A DNA stretch of 64,000 bases from Ridgeia piscesae (lineage: Eukaryota; Annelida; Polychaeta; Sabellida; Siboglinidae), in the NCBI GenBank assembly GCA_025642075.2, contig JAODUO010000971.1:107501-171500 (forward strand), read 5' to 3'. The notes beneath the pieces are model-generated. The model did not search any database and had not been told where the DNA came from. It was given only the letters and a program-made list of their open reading frames with translations. A program made the position numbers and the translations under genes. Below are positions 63,995-64,000 of this stretch, piece after piece. How positions within the stretch are numbered: position 1 is the first letter of the stretch; each line of letters begins with the position of its first letter.

Positions 63995-64000
63995 GATTAA

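Larger units (their letters stand above)
60969..64000 (-). mobile_element. DIRS/Ngaro-type tyrosine-recombinase retrotransposon (incomplete, defective)
   Basis: Order on the - strand is gag-like with zinc knuckle, reverse transcriptase, RNase H, then tyrosine recombinase, with no LTR and no DDE integrase. This is the layout of YR retrotransposons. No methyltransferase domain lies between RNase H and the recombinase, which argues for an Ngaro/PAT-like rather than a DIRS1-like element, but subgroup assignment needs a tree. The 5' end runs off the right edge of the window. Lesions are an in-frame TAG in gag, a frameshift in a C/T run before the zinc knuckle, a frameshift in the recombinase core, and a deletion plus frame change before its catalytic Tyr. 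The base composition is clearly more GC-rich than the surrounding DNA. Confidence 0.88.

Noticed and set aside
63463..64000. Plus-strand ORFs of 71 and 157 codons at the right edge
   Set aside because: They are antisense shadows of the gag-like region, whose zinc knuckle and frame continuity with RT are on the - strand.

Overview
This is a metazoan nuclear window dominated by one large, intron-rich gene on the + strand: a class VII unconventional myosin (myosin VIIa / fly crinkled type). I reconstructed 47 coding exons from 12121 to 52896. They give one continuous frame of about 2186 residues, ending in TGA, close to the usual 2.17-2.22 kb-residue length of the family. All expected domains are present in order: motor, five IQ motifs, charged helix, MyTH4-FERM, SH3, MyTH4-FERM. 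Exon wording sits nearer to insect crinkled than to vertebrate MYO7A, yet intron density is high and an AT-AC intron is present. With abundant microsatellites, LINE relics and a tyrosine-recombinase retroelement, this fits a non-vertebrate marine animal such as a lophotrochozoan; the species cannot be named from the sequence alone.

Layout: 1-3350 is AT-rich intergenic DNA with degenerate repeats and a TACGA satellite. A CpG-rich promoter-like region lies at about 3480-4257 and ends in a strong splice donor, so it probably holds a noncoding first exon. Intron 1 (4258-12077) carries a CA repeat, a dispersed repeat and a hairpin (foldback) element. The start codon is in a tiny exon (12078-12138) encoding six residues. 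Directly downstream lies a 17-bp-unit minisatellite in which nearly every unit is an E-box. Motor exons run 16251-29620, the lever arm and charged helix 30107-32375, MyTH4-FERM1 32857-38925, SH3 38756-40443, MyTH4-2 42877-45912 and FERM2 46266-52896. The 3' UTR probably ends near 54250.

From about 56.3 kb to the right edge the window is a graveyard of retroelements: three decayed non-LTR reverse transcriptase fragments in both orientations, long simple repeats, and at 61-64 kb (- strand, running off the right edge) a gag / RT-RNase H / tyrosine recombinase retrotransposon of the DIRS/Ngaro kind with several identifiable disabling lesions.

The most noteworthy points are the U12-type AT-AC intron in the second MyTH4 domain, the E-box minisatellite in intron 2, an intronic repeat that multiplies an authentic 5' splice site, a 5' splice site embedded in a (GT)n repeat, an optional 15-nt microexon, and the broken recombinase retroelement. 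I did not find a new multi-gene system.
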